Positions 44,870-57,071 of a DNA stretch of 64,000 nucleotides are shown here, one piece after another (within the stretch, counting starts at the first letter, position 1; the number at the start of each line of letters is the position of its first letter). The notes below the pieces were generated by a model, which was not told the origin of the DNA, searched no databases, and saw only the letters and a list, made by a program, of their open reading frames with translations. Location: NCBI GenBank assembly GCA_963969595.1, contig OZ018410.1, positions 23,608,913-23,672,912 of the forward strand, given 5' to 3'. The stretch comes from Neckera pumila (Eukaryota; Streptophyta; Bryopsida; Hypnales; Neckeraceae). Made by a program: the position numbers and the translations under genes.

Positions 44870-45480
44870 TTTATTCTTTTTCTTTGAAATTTTCACACAA
44901 CATGTGCCCAAGGAGTAGCTTTAAGGCCCAACAATTTTTAGAACCTTTGACTATATGGTTAAAAAGTTATTGGATGATGTCATTTTCAACGTTCGGCGAG
45001 CAGCTCAAAAAAATTCTGAAAAATCACTTTTTAAGAAAATAAAAATTTGAAATTGGTCCTCTAGATTTACATATACGTGGAAAGCTTTGAATGATTCTAT
45101 TTTGATTTATGGGATGAAGATTCTGAGGTGTTCTAGTTTGTGGGCAATTATGGAATCCCTGCTCTAAATAAACTTTGGAATTCTTTATTTAACTCAATTT
45201 TAGACATTTCTTCATATAAATATAACCTTGTAAAGTGCAACTGCCTGCTTTTTGTAGGGACAGAAAAAACAGTTTTGTCAATTCAAACGCTATTATCTTG
45301 CAATCTACATGGTGGAAAATTCTGAAATTTTTTCCACATCTTCTCAAACCAGTGCACTAAAAGATCCTATGGTTATATGTGTCCATAAATGTTTTTTTTC
45401 TAAAATTTGGCACTTATACTAGAAATGGCAATTTTAGAGCAATTTGGATGAAAACATAGTCAAAAACCTTTAGGGGTTAA
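44870..45480 (+). mobile_element. TTAA element, D/A form, 5'-decayed
   Basis: The right end CCTTTAGGGGTTAA is intact (TTAA 45477-45480). The body follows the 25812-26552 and reversed 30465-31397 copies (CACAACATGTGCCCAAGGAG, TTATTGGATGATGTCATTTT, ATCTTGCAATCTACATGG, AAGATCCTATGGTTATATGT). No clean left terminal repeat was found. Confidence 0.7.
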
Positions 45481-45727
45481 CAATAAGGGCACAACCTTTC
45501 TTATGGTCACTATAAACCCTCTACTTTGTATACACAATTAGCTCACTATTAAACTTTTTAAAGCATTTTATTACTCAAAATCATACAAAAAAATTAGGAA
45601 TATTTGATAGTATATTCTCCTTTCTGTAATGGTTGAAATGGATAAATTGATCTACAATAATACAATGCTACAATTGCTTCAAAGGAAATTTTTCCATTTT
45701 AGATTATTGCATGTGTACAAAGACAAA

Positions 45728-46636
45728 TTAACTCCTAAAGTCCCAAGGTCTTTCTTTTGTCAAAACTTGTTCAACACTGTCATTTCTATAAAGAGCAATA
45801 AATTTAAAATGATAGTTTTTTTGCATATCTAACCATAGGATCTTGCAATATACTAATATCATACATCAATGTGCAGAAAACAATTTAGACACTTTGACCG
45901 CATAGATTGCAAAATAAATGCATTCAATGTGAAAAAATCGTGTTTTGGGCATTGTGACAAACTAGTTTTTGAGACTTTGAATCTTCTTTACTTAAAAATC
46001 TTCCATGATAGATTTTGAATCTAAATTCTTCTTATCGTGAGTTGAAGATATAGAAAAAATTAAAATTAAGAAAGAATATGGTTGTCATTCTTTAAAAAAT
46101 TGTTAAGTAAGAGAAGGTGTTTGATAGAAAGAAAACTAAATCATGAATAGCTCTAAGATGGATTAAAAGACACTAATTTCAATGATGCAATTATTCTAAC
46201 AATCTTGATTAACCTTGTAGAATTTTTTGTTTTGAAAAAATGTGAAAAGCCAGCTTAAAAGCAAATCCTATACGTTATTTTCTCAAAAGATGCTTTGATT
46301 GCCCACAAAATAACATGCTCTATAACTTTCACATCACAAATTTAAATGGAAGGAATCAAAACTTTCCATGTATACAAAAATATAATCCACCATAAACAAA
46401 TTTTAAAATTTTATTTCAAGGTTTCGTAGATTTTCTTTCTGTCTACTAAGTTCTGTTTTATAGTATAACTTTTGCTTTCAAGCACCAATTGAAATTAAAA
46501 TTCTAGTCCTAAAAAGCTAATATTTTTTTCTATCTTATGAGAAAGTTTCAAAAAGCTTCACCAAAAATTGAGCTCATCGAAACTTGCCCAAAATCCATTT
46601 TGTCCTCTAGGAGGACAATGAAACTTTAGGGATTAA
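45728..46636 (-). mobile_element. TTAA element, mixed B/C subfamily, reverse
   Basis: Ends TTAACTCCTAAAGTCCCAAG and AACTTTAGGGATTAA; 909 bp. The left half reads like subfamily B reversed (ATAGGATCTTGCAATATACT, AGATTGCAAAATAAATGC) and the right half like subfamily C reversed (AAAATCCATTTTGTCC). Confidence 0.8.
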
Positions 46637-46779
46637 TGATTATCATCCACATTTCACATGTTTTGTCCGTGTACATGATTCCAGTGAAGGTCACTTGCTT
46701 TCTGCACTGCCCCCCAAAATAAAATAAAAACCCTGGATTCTATCAACCATATGACATCTACAATCTTATGAATGGGTGG

Positions 46780-47715
46780 TTAACCCCTATTGTAAAGGAT
46801 CAGCATACGTTTTTTGGCATTATAGAAATTTCGGGCAGGTACTTGTGAATAGAGGTTTAAATATTTTGGGCTGACATTTTAATAGAACTTGGGGACGAGG
46901 AATATCTTTCATGTGCATTAAATTTCATGACATTTGGAAATACGAGTCAAAAGTTATGGCCTAATATGTTACTTTTTTCACCAGGCTGGCAGTTTGGGCA
47001 AATCTGACAAAAACAATTTTTCAGACATAAAAATTTGAAACTTGTTTTCTACAATTATATATATGTGGAAAGGTTTGAATCATTCCATTCTAATCATTGA
47101 GTCAAAAGTTATGAGAGGTTTTAGTTTGTGGGCAGTTGTAGATTTTCTACTATAAAAAAAACTTTGTAAATGTTTATTTGACTCAGTTTTCAATATTTTT
47201 GGAAAAAAATAAAATCCTAGGATGTAGATTGATTATTACAATATTTCAACCATTGGGATTGGCACCTTTTTAATTCATAAATAAATTCTTAACAATTTTG
47301 TATTTTGAATCATTACCTACTTCTTCCTACTTACTATCTCTTTCCTTTATGTTGTGCAATTCCAAATGATGTAAAAAATTTCAAGCATATTGCCAACTTT
47401 TTTAGGAAATTGAATTCAAAGAAGCACCACCATTTTGGACCTTTTTTCATTGAAAAATGAGCTTGTGAAGTGCAGCTGCCCGTTTTTTTGTAGGATTGAA
47501 AAAATGGTTTTGGAGACTTTGAATGCTTGCATCTTTTGATCTTCATAGTGGAATTTTCTGAAATTTTTACCACATGTTGTTAATACATCATACTACAGAT
47601 CCTACAGTTACATGTGTCAAAAATTGTTTTTTTCCAAAAATTTGGTAGTTGTATTAGAAATGACAGTTTTAGAGCGTTTTTGGTAATTACATAGTCACAA
47701 AACTTTAGGGGTTAA
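46780..47715 (+). mobile_element. TTAA element, subfamily A, full length
   Basis: Ends TTAACCCCTATTGTAAAGGA (a small insertion in the terminal repeat) and AACTTTAGGGGTTAA; 936 bp. It has all subfamily A landmarks: CATACGTTTTTTGGC, CGAGTCAAAAGTTATGGCC and AGATCCTACAGTTACATGTG. Confidence 0.85.
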
Positions 47716-48430
47716 CACTATGGTACTTTGGAATTTGATGCTTCACCTGTGATGAGAGGGGTTGTACAGTTATTTTTTTGCAATGACTCTGCTTGAGTTC
47801 AGTTTTATCTTAGGAAAAAGGGAGAAACCAAAACAAAAAGACAATAAAACCAATACCGGAAACAAGACATTCATAAGCACAGCAAAACTGGAGAAGGAAT
47901 TCACCAAATTATGAACACTAAGCTTACGGCAAGGGAGAGTATGGTAGTAAATTTATGAACAGTTTCCCAAGCATGGAATGCTGGTAAGTGACTGGCAACC
48001 TTACCACTAATAAGTTTGTTGAAATCACATGATGTGTACCTTGTTTCTAGACCTAATGAGGCTCGGCCTCTAATATAGGGTCTGTGAATCCCTGTGATTG
48101 CTGTGTTGATTACTGAGCTGTGGAGTTTGTCATCAGTGTGCTTGACCACTCACCCACCTGCCACTTCTTATAATTGTAGTGAACCCCACTCTAAGGAACT
48201 GCACCTTTGTAAGTAAAAGCATCCTCAGTCCGGCTTGGCTATTTGCTCAGCAACGGTATGTGGGCTGCTGTCAGTCATGGAAACTTAGCCCCAATGCATC
48301 CATAGACACATCCTCCACCTTCACGAACTCGGCATTCAAAGACTTGTGCAGTTCATTTGTTAAAAAAAAAAAAAAAAAGACTGCGCACGTTAAATTTCAG
48401 CATATTTGTTGTGTCCACAAAGAATGGGCT
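47716..48430. other. Intergenic stretch with weak BolA-like coding traces (minus strand)
   Basis: This part is less AT-rich than its surroundings. On the minus strand near 48288-48355 a short open segment reads SLNAEFVKVEDVS, which loosely recalls the start of BolA-like proteins. Another near 47930-47990 reads LPAFHAWETVHK, which loosely recalls their C-terminal His-Ala part. The middle of the family, including the FEGK-type motif, was not found and no spliced frame could be built. No gene is called. A run of about 18 A lies at 48361-48378. Confidence 0.25.
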
Positions 48431-48955
48431 TGCTCCATTGTTGAAACAATGCCACATCAATGTTATCTAGATTTTCATATTGCATTATTGAAACAATATC
48501 ACATCAAAAACAGTGAAACAATACCACCTCAAAAGTAGTGATATATTGTATTTGGGACACATGTCAATGCAACATCTATTGGCAAAATATTCCATGTTTC
48601 CTTCAAGTAGAAGAAGAGAGCCAAAATATGCATGTTCACATTTTATGTCCAATTTTTAAAATCATATATATTGTAATCTATTGGTGTTTGCTTCAACACT
48701 AGTTTAAGCTAATCTAAGCTTCAACACTAATTTCGGCTAACCTAAGCTTCAACGCTAATTCTCTTGAACGAAGTTCAATTCCTCCATCGCTATCAAACCT
48801 GAAGTCAAAAAAACGTACAAAAGCAACTCAAGCTTAGACTTTAATAAACCTGTTAGATTTATAAAGGTATAGTAATTCAAAGGTGACCTAAAGCACAACC
48901 ACATTGAACAAGACAAACGTTGAATGAAAAATCATCAAAGGCTTTTATAGGCTTC

Positions 48956-49025
48956 ACCCAAAGCTTCACTTGGAAGCTTCACCTGGAAGCTTCATTTGGA
49001 AGCTTCACCCCGAAGCTTCACCCCA
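48956..49025. repeat. Short tandem repeat GAAGCTTCACC
   Basis: About five units of roughly 15 bp (GGAAGCTTCACCT and variants), directly upstream of the main minisatellite core. Confidence 0.8.
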
Positions 49026-49227
49026 AATTTTACTAGAATTATAGATTGTTTCAGTATTATTAAAAGCTACTAAAACAATATTAAATTATAAATAACTTTA
49101 AGAATACTACAATACCAATATGCTAATGGACTCAAATTTACTAGAATTATAGATTGTTATTGATCCAATTGTTGAAAAAGCATTGATGTATATTTCAACA
49201 TGATATTGTTTCAACATTCTTTGATAT

Positions 49228-49490
49228 ATGTTGAAACAATGTTGAAACAATATTATGTTGAAACAATGTTGAAACAATATCATGTTGAAACAATGTTGAA
49301 ACAATATCATGTTGAAACAATGTTGAAACAATGTTGAAACAATGTTGAAACAATGTTGAAACAATATCATGTTGAAACAATATTATGTTGAAACAATATT
49401 GAAACAATATTATGTTGAAACAACGTTGAAGCAATAGCATGTGGAAACAATGTGGAAATAATGTATACAAAATGTTGAAACAATATCAAT
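49228..49490. repeat. Minisatellite core ATGTTGAAACAAT
   Basis: About 18 units of 12-15 bases are arranged in higher-order pairs (ATGTTGAAACAATGTTG, then AACAATATC). The two minus-strand open frames here (49107-49470) are only repeat translations (FQHCFN-type) and are not genes. Units are contiguous with no unique spacers, so this is not a CRISPR array. Confidence 0.9.
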
Positions 49491-50075
49491 GCTTGATACA
49501 TCATGCACAAAAATCAACATTGTTTCAACATTGTTCCAAAAATCAACATAGTACACGAATACAATAATACCATGATATTAATATGTCAATGAACTCATGT
49601 TAATGTAAAATTGGATTGGCATTAATTCAACATCCTATCAATTCTCACCATCAATGCATTTGAATAATATAAGATGTTACAACATCATTGCACTCTTGTA
49701 TCAAAAAAATTGTAATAGCATTGACATGAAACTTTGAAAATATGCAAACAACTTTATAATTTCATCATTGGATCAATTTATATGTGATAATGCCACTTCC
49801 ACATTGTATCAATAATTGTTCCAAATACTATCATTTCAATATTTGAACTTGGCTATTGAATCAATAACATAATATTACATAAAATCAACAAAGTTAGTTT
49901 GACATTGTATCAATAATTTTTTCAAGCACTGCCATTTCAATATTTGAACAAAGACATTGAATCAATACTGTAGTGTTAAATATTCAATCAACACTATTCC
50001 AATGTCCATATGTATATTGAATCAATATTGAATCAACAATCATATTGAAACAATATTGAATCACTATTGTTTCCC

Positions 50076-51700
50076 ACGGGTCTTTTTTGAGATGTTTGAT
50101 AAAATGCTGTCAAGTGAAATAGGATGGTACTTGAATCACTCTTGTCAACTTCGAGGATTCATCAAAAAGCTTGAGCTATACTTGTATTGTACAATCCTAA
50201 TTACAAGGCTTCCGGCTGAGGATACTCTAATTGTGATCTATTTTAAAAATCAATGGCTACAAACTCAATCTCTATTTGTGAGACTTATGAGAGACTATCT
50301 TTGATCTTGTGTAAACCTAAATTTTTAGCATTTTGAAAATTCACGGCTCATTCATTTGGTATCCAAAAAATGCATTCTAATAAATCTTGATCCACTTTTG
50401 ATTCTCAACAAGATCCAAGTAGATCCAACAAGAACTTAGACCTTTTGATAATAGGAATGAAGTTCAAATGCTTATTCATGAATTTTAGGTGTAGTGACCT
50501 CATTGCAATGTTGGACACCTACTTTCCCATGAATAAAAATGTTTTTAAATCTATTTATTATAATGAATTTTGATGAAAATTTCAGAAACAATTTAGTCTA
50601 TGGATATTCAACTAGTAGCAACAATAAGGTAAGCACACCAAAAATCATCAAAATAAGCAGTTGAACATAATTCATAGAGTTAGCTTTTGATTTTGTTGAG
50701 TCTTGTTGTGATTGAAGAAGGATTTAGTTATTTTTAGCATGTATTTTTTGGATACTTCATAAATCAACAGTGAAGGATTGTTGCAAGAAAGAGCGGTCTG
50801 TTTTTGTTCCACTTTGGCTATTTTTGGCTAATACTCTAGTATTCATGAGCTTCTGCATATGAATTTTTTAAAATAAAATAAAATAAGGATAATTAGTATA
50901 ATACTAAAAAAAGTATATCTTGAAAATTTCAAATCTAAAAAAAATCTTGGACAAATATTATTCACAAAAAAGAGTGAGCTGAAATTTTGAAGAAAATACA
51001 TATTTTGACGTTTTAATTTGTAAAAAATAGGAAAATAATTTTGAAAGAAACAAAAAAGTAGGTCATTTGGGAAGATTTTATGGGTGAAGAGATTTGACCA
51101 AACAATTGATCTTGAAATCATGTTAAATGTCCAGAATTACGCGCGCAAGGGAGCCCTCTCTGCATGGACATAGACAACATAAAATAAAATAATTTTAAAT
51201 TGCCCTTGGTAGAAACATAAGTTACTACTATGCAAATAGACTATGAAATTTTAGATCTAAATCATAAAATTTGGAGACTCTATAAGACTCAAAACCCTTA
51301 AACTCAAAACATGACATATTAATTTCATTGTTTTTTAAACATAAAATGAATTTTAATTTAAAAATATATATATGAGATAAGATTACCTTCAAGACATAAA
51401 TCTCCAATAAAATATCAACTTCATGCGAATTATGCTTCAAAAGTTACAGCAGAAAGAAGCTTCCGCACACCCTTTGTGACAATGTTCTCAATACCATCCT
51501 TTCTTGCAATGACCTTGAATTTGTAAAATGCTGAAAACAATTGAAGGGAACCCAAAAATCAAGCTTAGGCTCTTGTGACTAGACAATGTATATTTTAGGC
51601 AAGAATATGTAGGAATTGATTTTAGAAATAGTGTGCAATTAGTGCACATGCCTTATGTGGTAGTTCAAACAACTTATTCACATAATTAAATTTTGTGACT
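50076..51700. other. Intergenic stretch, partly dispersed repeat R
   Basis: 50240-50530 recalls repeat R (CATTCTAATAAATCTTGATC, TCAACAAGATCC, TTTTAGGTGTAGTGACC). The rest is very AT-rich. No gene was seen. Confidence 0.4.
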
Positions 51701-52632
51701 TTAACCCCTAAAGGACCAACATGCGTTTTGGGGCAACATAGAAATTCTGGGCAGGTACGTGTGACTGGAGATTTGCATATTTTGGGCTGAAATTTTAATA
51801 GAAGGTGGGGATGAGGAAAATCTTTCATATGCACCAAATTTCATGACATTTGGAAATACGAGTCAAAAGTTATGGCCTAATATGTTGTTTGTTTTTCAAC
51901 TCGGGCAGTCCGAGCAGATTAGAAAAAATCACTTTTTTCAAAAATAAAAATTTGAAATTGGTTTATTAGATTTATATATACGTGGAAAGCTTTGCATCAT
52001 TCCATTTTGATCAATGAGTCAAACGTTACAAGGATTTTTAGTTTGCGGGCAGTTATAGATTGTCTACTCTAAAATAAACTTTGAAATCATTTATTTCACT
52101 CAATTTTCAAGATTTAAAAAAAGAAATAAAATTGTAGGATGTAGATTGTTTATGACAACATTGCAACCTTTGGGATTGGCATTTTTCAATTCCATAATTA
52201 ACTTCTTAATAATTTAGTGTTTTATACCATTCTCTACTTCTTTCTACTTAATATTTTTTCCTATATATTGTACAGTTTCAAATCATCTGAAAATATTCAG
52301 ATATGTAGCCAACTTGCCCTGAAGAATGAATCCAAAGAAGCACAACCATTTTAGAATTTTTTTCATAATAATCTGACCTTGTGAAGTGCAGCTGCCCGAT
52401 TTTTTGCAAGGCCAAAAAAAGGACTTTTGCCACTTCAAAAGCTTATATCTTCCAATCTACACAATGGAAATTTTTGAAAATTTTCCCACACATTTTCAAA
52501 CCAGAGTACTACAAGATCCTATAGTTACATGTGTCCAAAAATGATATTTTTCAAAAATTTGGTGCTTATTCTAGAAATAGCAATTTTGGAACATTTTTGG
52601 TGAGAACATAGTCAAGGAACTTTAGGGGTTAA
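51701..52632 (+). mobile_element. TTAA element, subfamily A, full length reference copy
   Basis: Ends TTAACCCCTAAAGGACCAAC and GGAACTTTAGGGGTTAA; 932 bp. It has intact ends and all landmarks: CATGCGTTTTGGGGC, CGAGTCAAAAGTTATGGCC, GCGGGCAGTTATAGATTG, ATCTTCCAATCTACACAA, AAGATCCTATAGTTACATGT and GAGAACATAGTCAAGGAAC. It is the clearest subfamily A copy together with 39136-40067. Confidence 0.9.
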
Positions 52633-52837
52633 GCTTTTCTTTTATCTATCAAACATTATGTTTTGGGCAAACTATTGTCACATTCCAGCAAATATTTTAG
52701 TCTAGCTACAAGCCAAGAGAAAATTTAAAGAAAACAATCCAATTATTTAGTCATGTTTTGACATAAATTTGTTCAATTCCTTTTGTAGCTACCATAATAA
52801 TGAAAGTATAATGCGAAATTCAATAGAATTGGTAGCC

Positions 52838-53465
52838 TTAACCCCTAACTACCTGAGCGATTATATTTGGTCGCTATGAAATTTCAAGCTTATTTTAGTG
52901 TGAGCAGTTAAATTCCTTTGACCATTTGAAAATTTTTTACAGACAGTTTTGAAGGTTAACTATTGAAAACTTTTATTTTTCATTGAAAAAGGTAAATACT
53001 TGATTTTTGAGAGCATATGAGTGTTAATTTGGAGTTATTTGTGATTTCTACTTATAAAAAAATTGCATTTCAATAATTGCAAGGTGGATTGTGTAATGAA
53101 TTTGATAGCTTTTCATGTGAAATTAAATTTTTTGAAAGTGTATTTTAGTATACTAACGTGATTTGTGGTTCTTCATGTCACCTCCAGTTCCAAAAAACTT
53201 TTGTATGCAAATTTCTCAAACATTGTAGGGAGGGGCAACATACTAAAAATAGAAAATATACATTTCTCTTGTTATAGTTTCACAACTCTTATGCAGTTTC
53301 ACACTCAAAATTGGAATGCATACTAATAAGCAAGCTCTTTAAACATCTATACAGTTAGATTTAAAAAAAAAAAAAGCAATTTGCTTCATTGGAGATAACC
53401 ATAAGTTCATGCTTTTTTTTTGTAGGAAAAACACACTTGGAAAGGCTTAGGCATTTAGAGGTTAG
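52838..53465. mobile_element. TTAA element, subfamily E-like
   Basis: The left end is TTAACCCCTAACTACCTGAG and the right end GGCATTTAGAGGTTAG (final base changed from A); 628 bp. There is an A-rich run near 53360. Non-coding. Confidence 0.7.
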
Positions 53466-53699
53466 TCACAGTTTTGGAGCCACTTGATGCAAGAAGAAAG
53501 GTGACAAAAATGTATGGTTGATAAGGTGGGCCCCCCAATGTGCCACTAACCCTAAAACGCCATCATTACATTGTTAACGTCTCCAAAATCACTTATGTAC
53601 CTTTGCAGAAGAAATTGTTTTCAGAACTAAACTTTGCTTCTTCATAACTTTTGCATATGGTGCCTAAATGTCATATTCTTGGTGTGTTGAAACCTCTCT

Positions 53700-54137
53700 T
53701 CACCCCTAAAAGCCCAAGGGATTTGGACAAAATACAAATGTGTTATAAAATATAAGTTCTAAGACTTTTTTGAAATTTGCATCAAAGAAGATAATGTGAA
53801 GCATGAAAAGTAAAAAGCATCCGTACGGTCAAAATTGTAAAATTATTCTTACATTTTTTTTAAATGAATTTTGAAGATATAACTTCAAAAATTCACCAAA
53901 AATATAATTTCTATTTTTAGGGTTTGAATTTTTTTTGATTGGTCAAACTTGTGGTTTCTATTGATTTGTGAAAAAATGCATGAGATCTAGTAATGAAAAT
54001 GCCAATACTTTCTCCAAATAGTAAGATTTTCAACACTAGGCAAATCTAGACACTTTGTGCTATTTCTCTTATAGTTTTTGTTTGACTATAGTGATCTGAG
54101 TTTTGAGTATAAATATTGATACACAACCCAATCTTTT

Positions 54138-54186
<49 letters not shown>

Positions 54187-54253
54187 GGCCCGAAAATTTG
54201 ACCCGAAGTCGGGTAGCGACCATAAAATGGTCGTTTGAGCCCTTAAGGGTTAA
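53700..54253. mobile_element. TTAA element, subfamily E, with long A tract
   Basis: The left end CACCCCTAAAAGCCCAAGGG lacks the TTAA; the right end is GAGCCCTTAAGGGTTAA. About 554 bp. It shares its layout with 62474-63028: AAATTTGCAT, TCAAAAATTCACCAAAAAT, CTTTCTCCAAATAGT and GACCATAAAATGGTCG near the right end. A run of 44 A (54140-54183) lies inside. Confidence 0.75.
54140..54183. repeat. Homopolymer A44
   Basis: It lies inside a subfamily E element where the sister copy at 62474-63028 has only a short T run, so it is an expansion within the element (or an assembly-sensitive tract), not a retroposon tail. Confidence 0.85.
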
Positions 54254-55072
54254 GGGCCAACAAGAAAATATGAAATTTTGATCAGTTTAATAATAGTAAC
54301 TACGCACAGTAGCAAGAAGTCACAGTTTTGGGGGTACCCCACTTTAGACTATGTTGATACGCTGCTCTTAGATCTAGGCTTCGAGGAAGCTACAATAGGC
54401 TTCTAGGATGCTAGGCTATGCAATAATCAATCATTCTAGGTTCACCTGTTGCTGGGGAATTGTTCCTGACTTCTTCACAAAAGCTATTGTTGATTGTTGT
54501 TCAGACTGACTCATATCATTCTTGGTTGGGGTGTTGCTCCACATTCTACAGCTCCAAGGTGAGGTAACCAGCCTTATAGTCGCAACAATTTGCAGTTTGA
54601 TACCCTAGAACTATGAGAGAAGAGCAGTTTCTCTTGCAGATAAGGTAGACAAGCGTCTTACCACCCCGATTTGGAATCTGAGTATCTTGGGGCCAATTCC
54701 GAGAGGGGCACGAATTTTTGAGAGGTGTGCGCTTGTTTCATTAATCAAACCCAAGTCGAATTATAAATTTTTGATTTAAATTGTAAGTTCTATGAATTTT
54801 TGAAGTGGTCTGCCTTCAAATTACAAAACCGCTCATAGACCGGGGTCAAAAACATCCCGTAAGTGCCAGTAGATACATGTTAATCCCGTATGAAGGATTG
54901 GCACGTTACCCCTTCTAGCATTAATGCACTAAAATTGTCAGAAAAATGAACGGATTTGGCTTTTGCGGTGAATGGAATTGGGGCCAAAAGTAGTAAAACG
55001 GAATTGGGTAGCAAACAGTGATGGGCTTGTCTACCTTACCTAAGTTATGCATAAGGAACAATGACGTTAGAA
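54254..55072. other. Intergenic stretch, no gene seen
   Basis: Base composition is more even than in the flanks. No motif, splice pattern or repeat family was recognised. Confidence 0.4.
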
Positions 55073-55320
55073 GGCCTTATTCATTAAAATGAGACAATCT
55101 ACACATTTTGAGACTTCAACCCTAAGCTTGTTATAGTGATTTATTGTCAAGTCAACGATAAGATGAGACTACAACCTTTGGACAATCAAAGGCTTTTATA
55201 TATATTAATATATTATAGTCTCAACTTACCAAATAGTCTTAAAATTGAACATTTATAATGTTTTATCTTCGAGTCGAAGATAAAAATGAGACTGCGAAAA
55301 GTCTCAATATAACGACTATT
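55073..55320. repeat. MITE with GGCC..AAAATGAGAC ends, copy 2
   Basis: The left end GGCCTTATTCATTAAAATGA matches the copy at 7950-8201, as do TTTTATATATATTAATATAT, CCAAATAGTC and TTATCTTCGAGTCGAAGATA. The right terminus is decayed. Confidence 0.7.
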
Positions 55321-56722
55321 ATACAAATAGTATAATAATGAAATCCATAAAAAAAGGTTTTAGAATTTTCCAAGTGGCTGTGTATTTTTTATAAATTTTG
55401 GGAGTGCAACCTAGAATTGAATGCAAAAGTGCCATTAGGCTTCCTAAAGTTGAAAAAGTAGAGAGTTGATAATAGTCATGCTCCAGCCTAAAACTAACAA
55501 ATTTTAAAATAGCACTCGTCATGCTCAAAGCCCATTATAGCCACATCCTTTGGTAGGAAGTGGCTACTTTTCATTCAAACATTTTCATTCAAACAACTGC
55601 ACTATAAGCATCTATGGACAAAGTTCAAAAGTAGGTATACAAAAGTTTTAGTGTACAACATACTACACATTACCATGGAAGTTTGAAGAAAAATTTTAGA
55701 TGTGATTTGAAAGAAAATTAATTTCAAAGTTAGCCATGTTTAAAACTTGGTTTTGTGCGCATCATGAATTGGAATGCTTTTTTTTTTTTTTTTTCCCTTT
55801 TCTCGAATTCCAAAAAGACTTTTTGCACCTTTGTATGTTGGTATACATCATTTTAGATTGTTGCACACAAAAATCAAAGGAAGTTGCCATTTTATAGAAT
55901 TACAAATATTAATAATTTGACAAATATGCAAATGATATTGGTTCTCACAAAATTTGAATTTTTTTGGAGTTGAGAGAATGAGATTGCATTAGCCCTTGTA
56001 GAGAGTACAGGTTGCAACTTGGACCATTGTTATATCTTAATGCCCGTGCATTTGAAATATTTGTTAAATTGGACATTGCGTTCATTTATAATTTACAGTG
56101 CATGTAATGCATTTAAGGGTTGAATTTTTTTGTACAAAGACTAGAGTTCATGATGCACATATAAGATTTAACAAATCCAAAGAAAATCAACTATCATTGT
56201 CAGTATCGTCAAAACACTATCAATTTATGAAGGTTGGTGTAATTTTTGGAAGGTTGTGAAGACTGCAAAAGCTCTCAAATGGATGAAAAAGATAGGATTA
56301 GGGTCAATTATAACTATTTATGTTAATTCAAATAATTGCAAGGATTTCAATAGTGGGAGATCCATACTAATTTTATGAATTATGGATTAATATGATTTAA
56401 ATAGTTTGATCTTTTGGATGAATTTCAAATGAAATTTGGATGAAAGCATATAAAGTGAATGTCATTGGGACAGGGTGGATGAATGCAAAACGAAATTTGG
56501 ATGAAAATTATGTACACTATTTGAATAGTATGAAGTTGTCTAGTGTAAACAACATTACATGGATTTCAACTAAAATATTGTGAACTACTATATTAGAAGG
56601 AGTACTAACATGTGAGCTTGAATCTATGAATCATGAGCCGCAGAGTCTATATTATAGACACCTTCTATAGTTATAGGTATATATATTATAGATTCTTCCC
56701 ATGTTATAGTGTACATGTGTTA
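55321..56722. other. AT-rich intergenic stretch, no gene seen
   Basis: A T run lies at about 55779-55794. No repeat ends or coding motif were recognised. Confidence 0.4.
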
Positions 56723-56725
56723 TAA

Positions 56726-57066
56726 GAGCATCTCCTGCAGCCCTCCAAATAGCCAGGCTCCTTCAATCCAGATCCATCTTATGTAGAGGGAATGGCCACT
56801 TGTATCTCCAATAGTACAACTCCCTAAAATATACTTCCAACCAATTATAAGTCATAGAACTTGCAAAAGCAATAAGTAAGCTATCATTTATTATGGCAAC
56901 TTGTTAATCCCAAGAGAGTATATAGCGTATAGAGGGGTTAGTGACCCCTTCAATATGGCCTTATTTGAAGGGGAAAGTGAAAATACACTATGAAATACAC
57001 AAGAATTGATTGCTTATCATCCAAAAATTAGAGGGGAGGGGTTCTTTGGAGGGGTGGGAGATGCTC
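56726..57066. repeat. Tourist-like MITE (GAGCATCTCC ends, TAA flanks)
   Basis: GAGCATCTCC on the left and GGAGATGCTC on the right are exact complements, each flanked by TAA (56723-56725 and 57067-57069). A 3-bp TAA/TWA duplication is typical of PIF/Harbinger-type elements, and similar GAGCATCTCC ends are common in plant MITEs. 341 bp, non-coding. Confidence 0.85.
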
Positions 57067-57071
57067 TAAGT

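Larger units (their letters stand above)
48430..50075. repeat. Diverged minisatellite field, (TGTTGAAACAATA)-type units
   Basis: Motifs of the TTGAAACAAT type recur across about 1.6 kb. They are most regular in the core (49228-49490) and increasingly diverged on both sides (for example ATTGTATCAATAAT and ATTGAATCAATA at 49.8-50.05 kb). Confidence 0.7.

Noticed and set aside
49107..49470. Two overlapping open frames with FQHCFN-type repeats
   Set aside because: They are translations of the ATGTTGAAACAAT minisatellite; any frame of a short repeat without stops would look like this.
49228..49490. Regularly spaced repeats that could suggest a CRISPR array
   Set aside because: Units are contiguous with no unique spacers, and the context is a eukaryotic nuclear genome.
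54140..54183. A44 run as a retroposon poly(A) tail
   Set aside because: It lies inside a TTAA element, and the sister element at 62474-63028 continues on both sides of the equivalent point.
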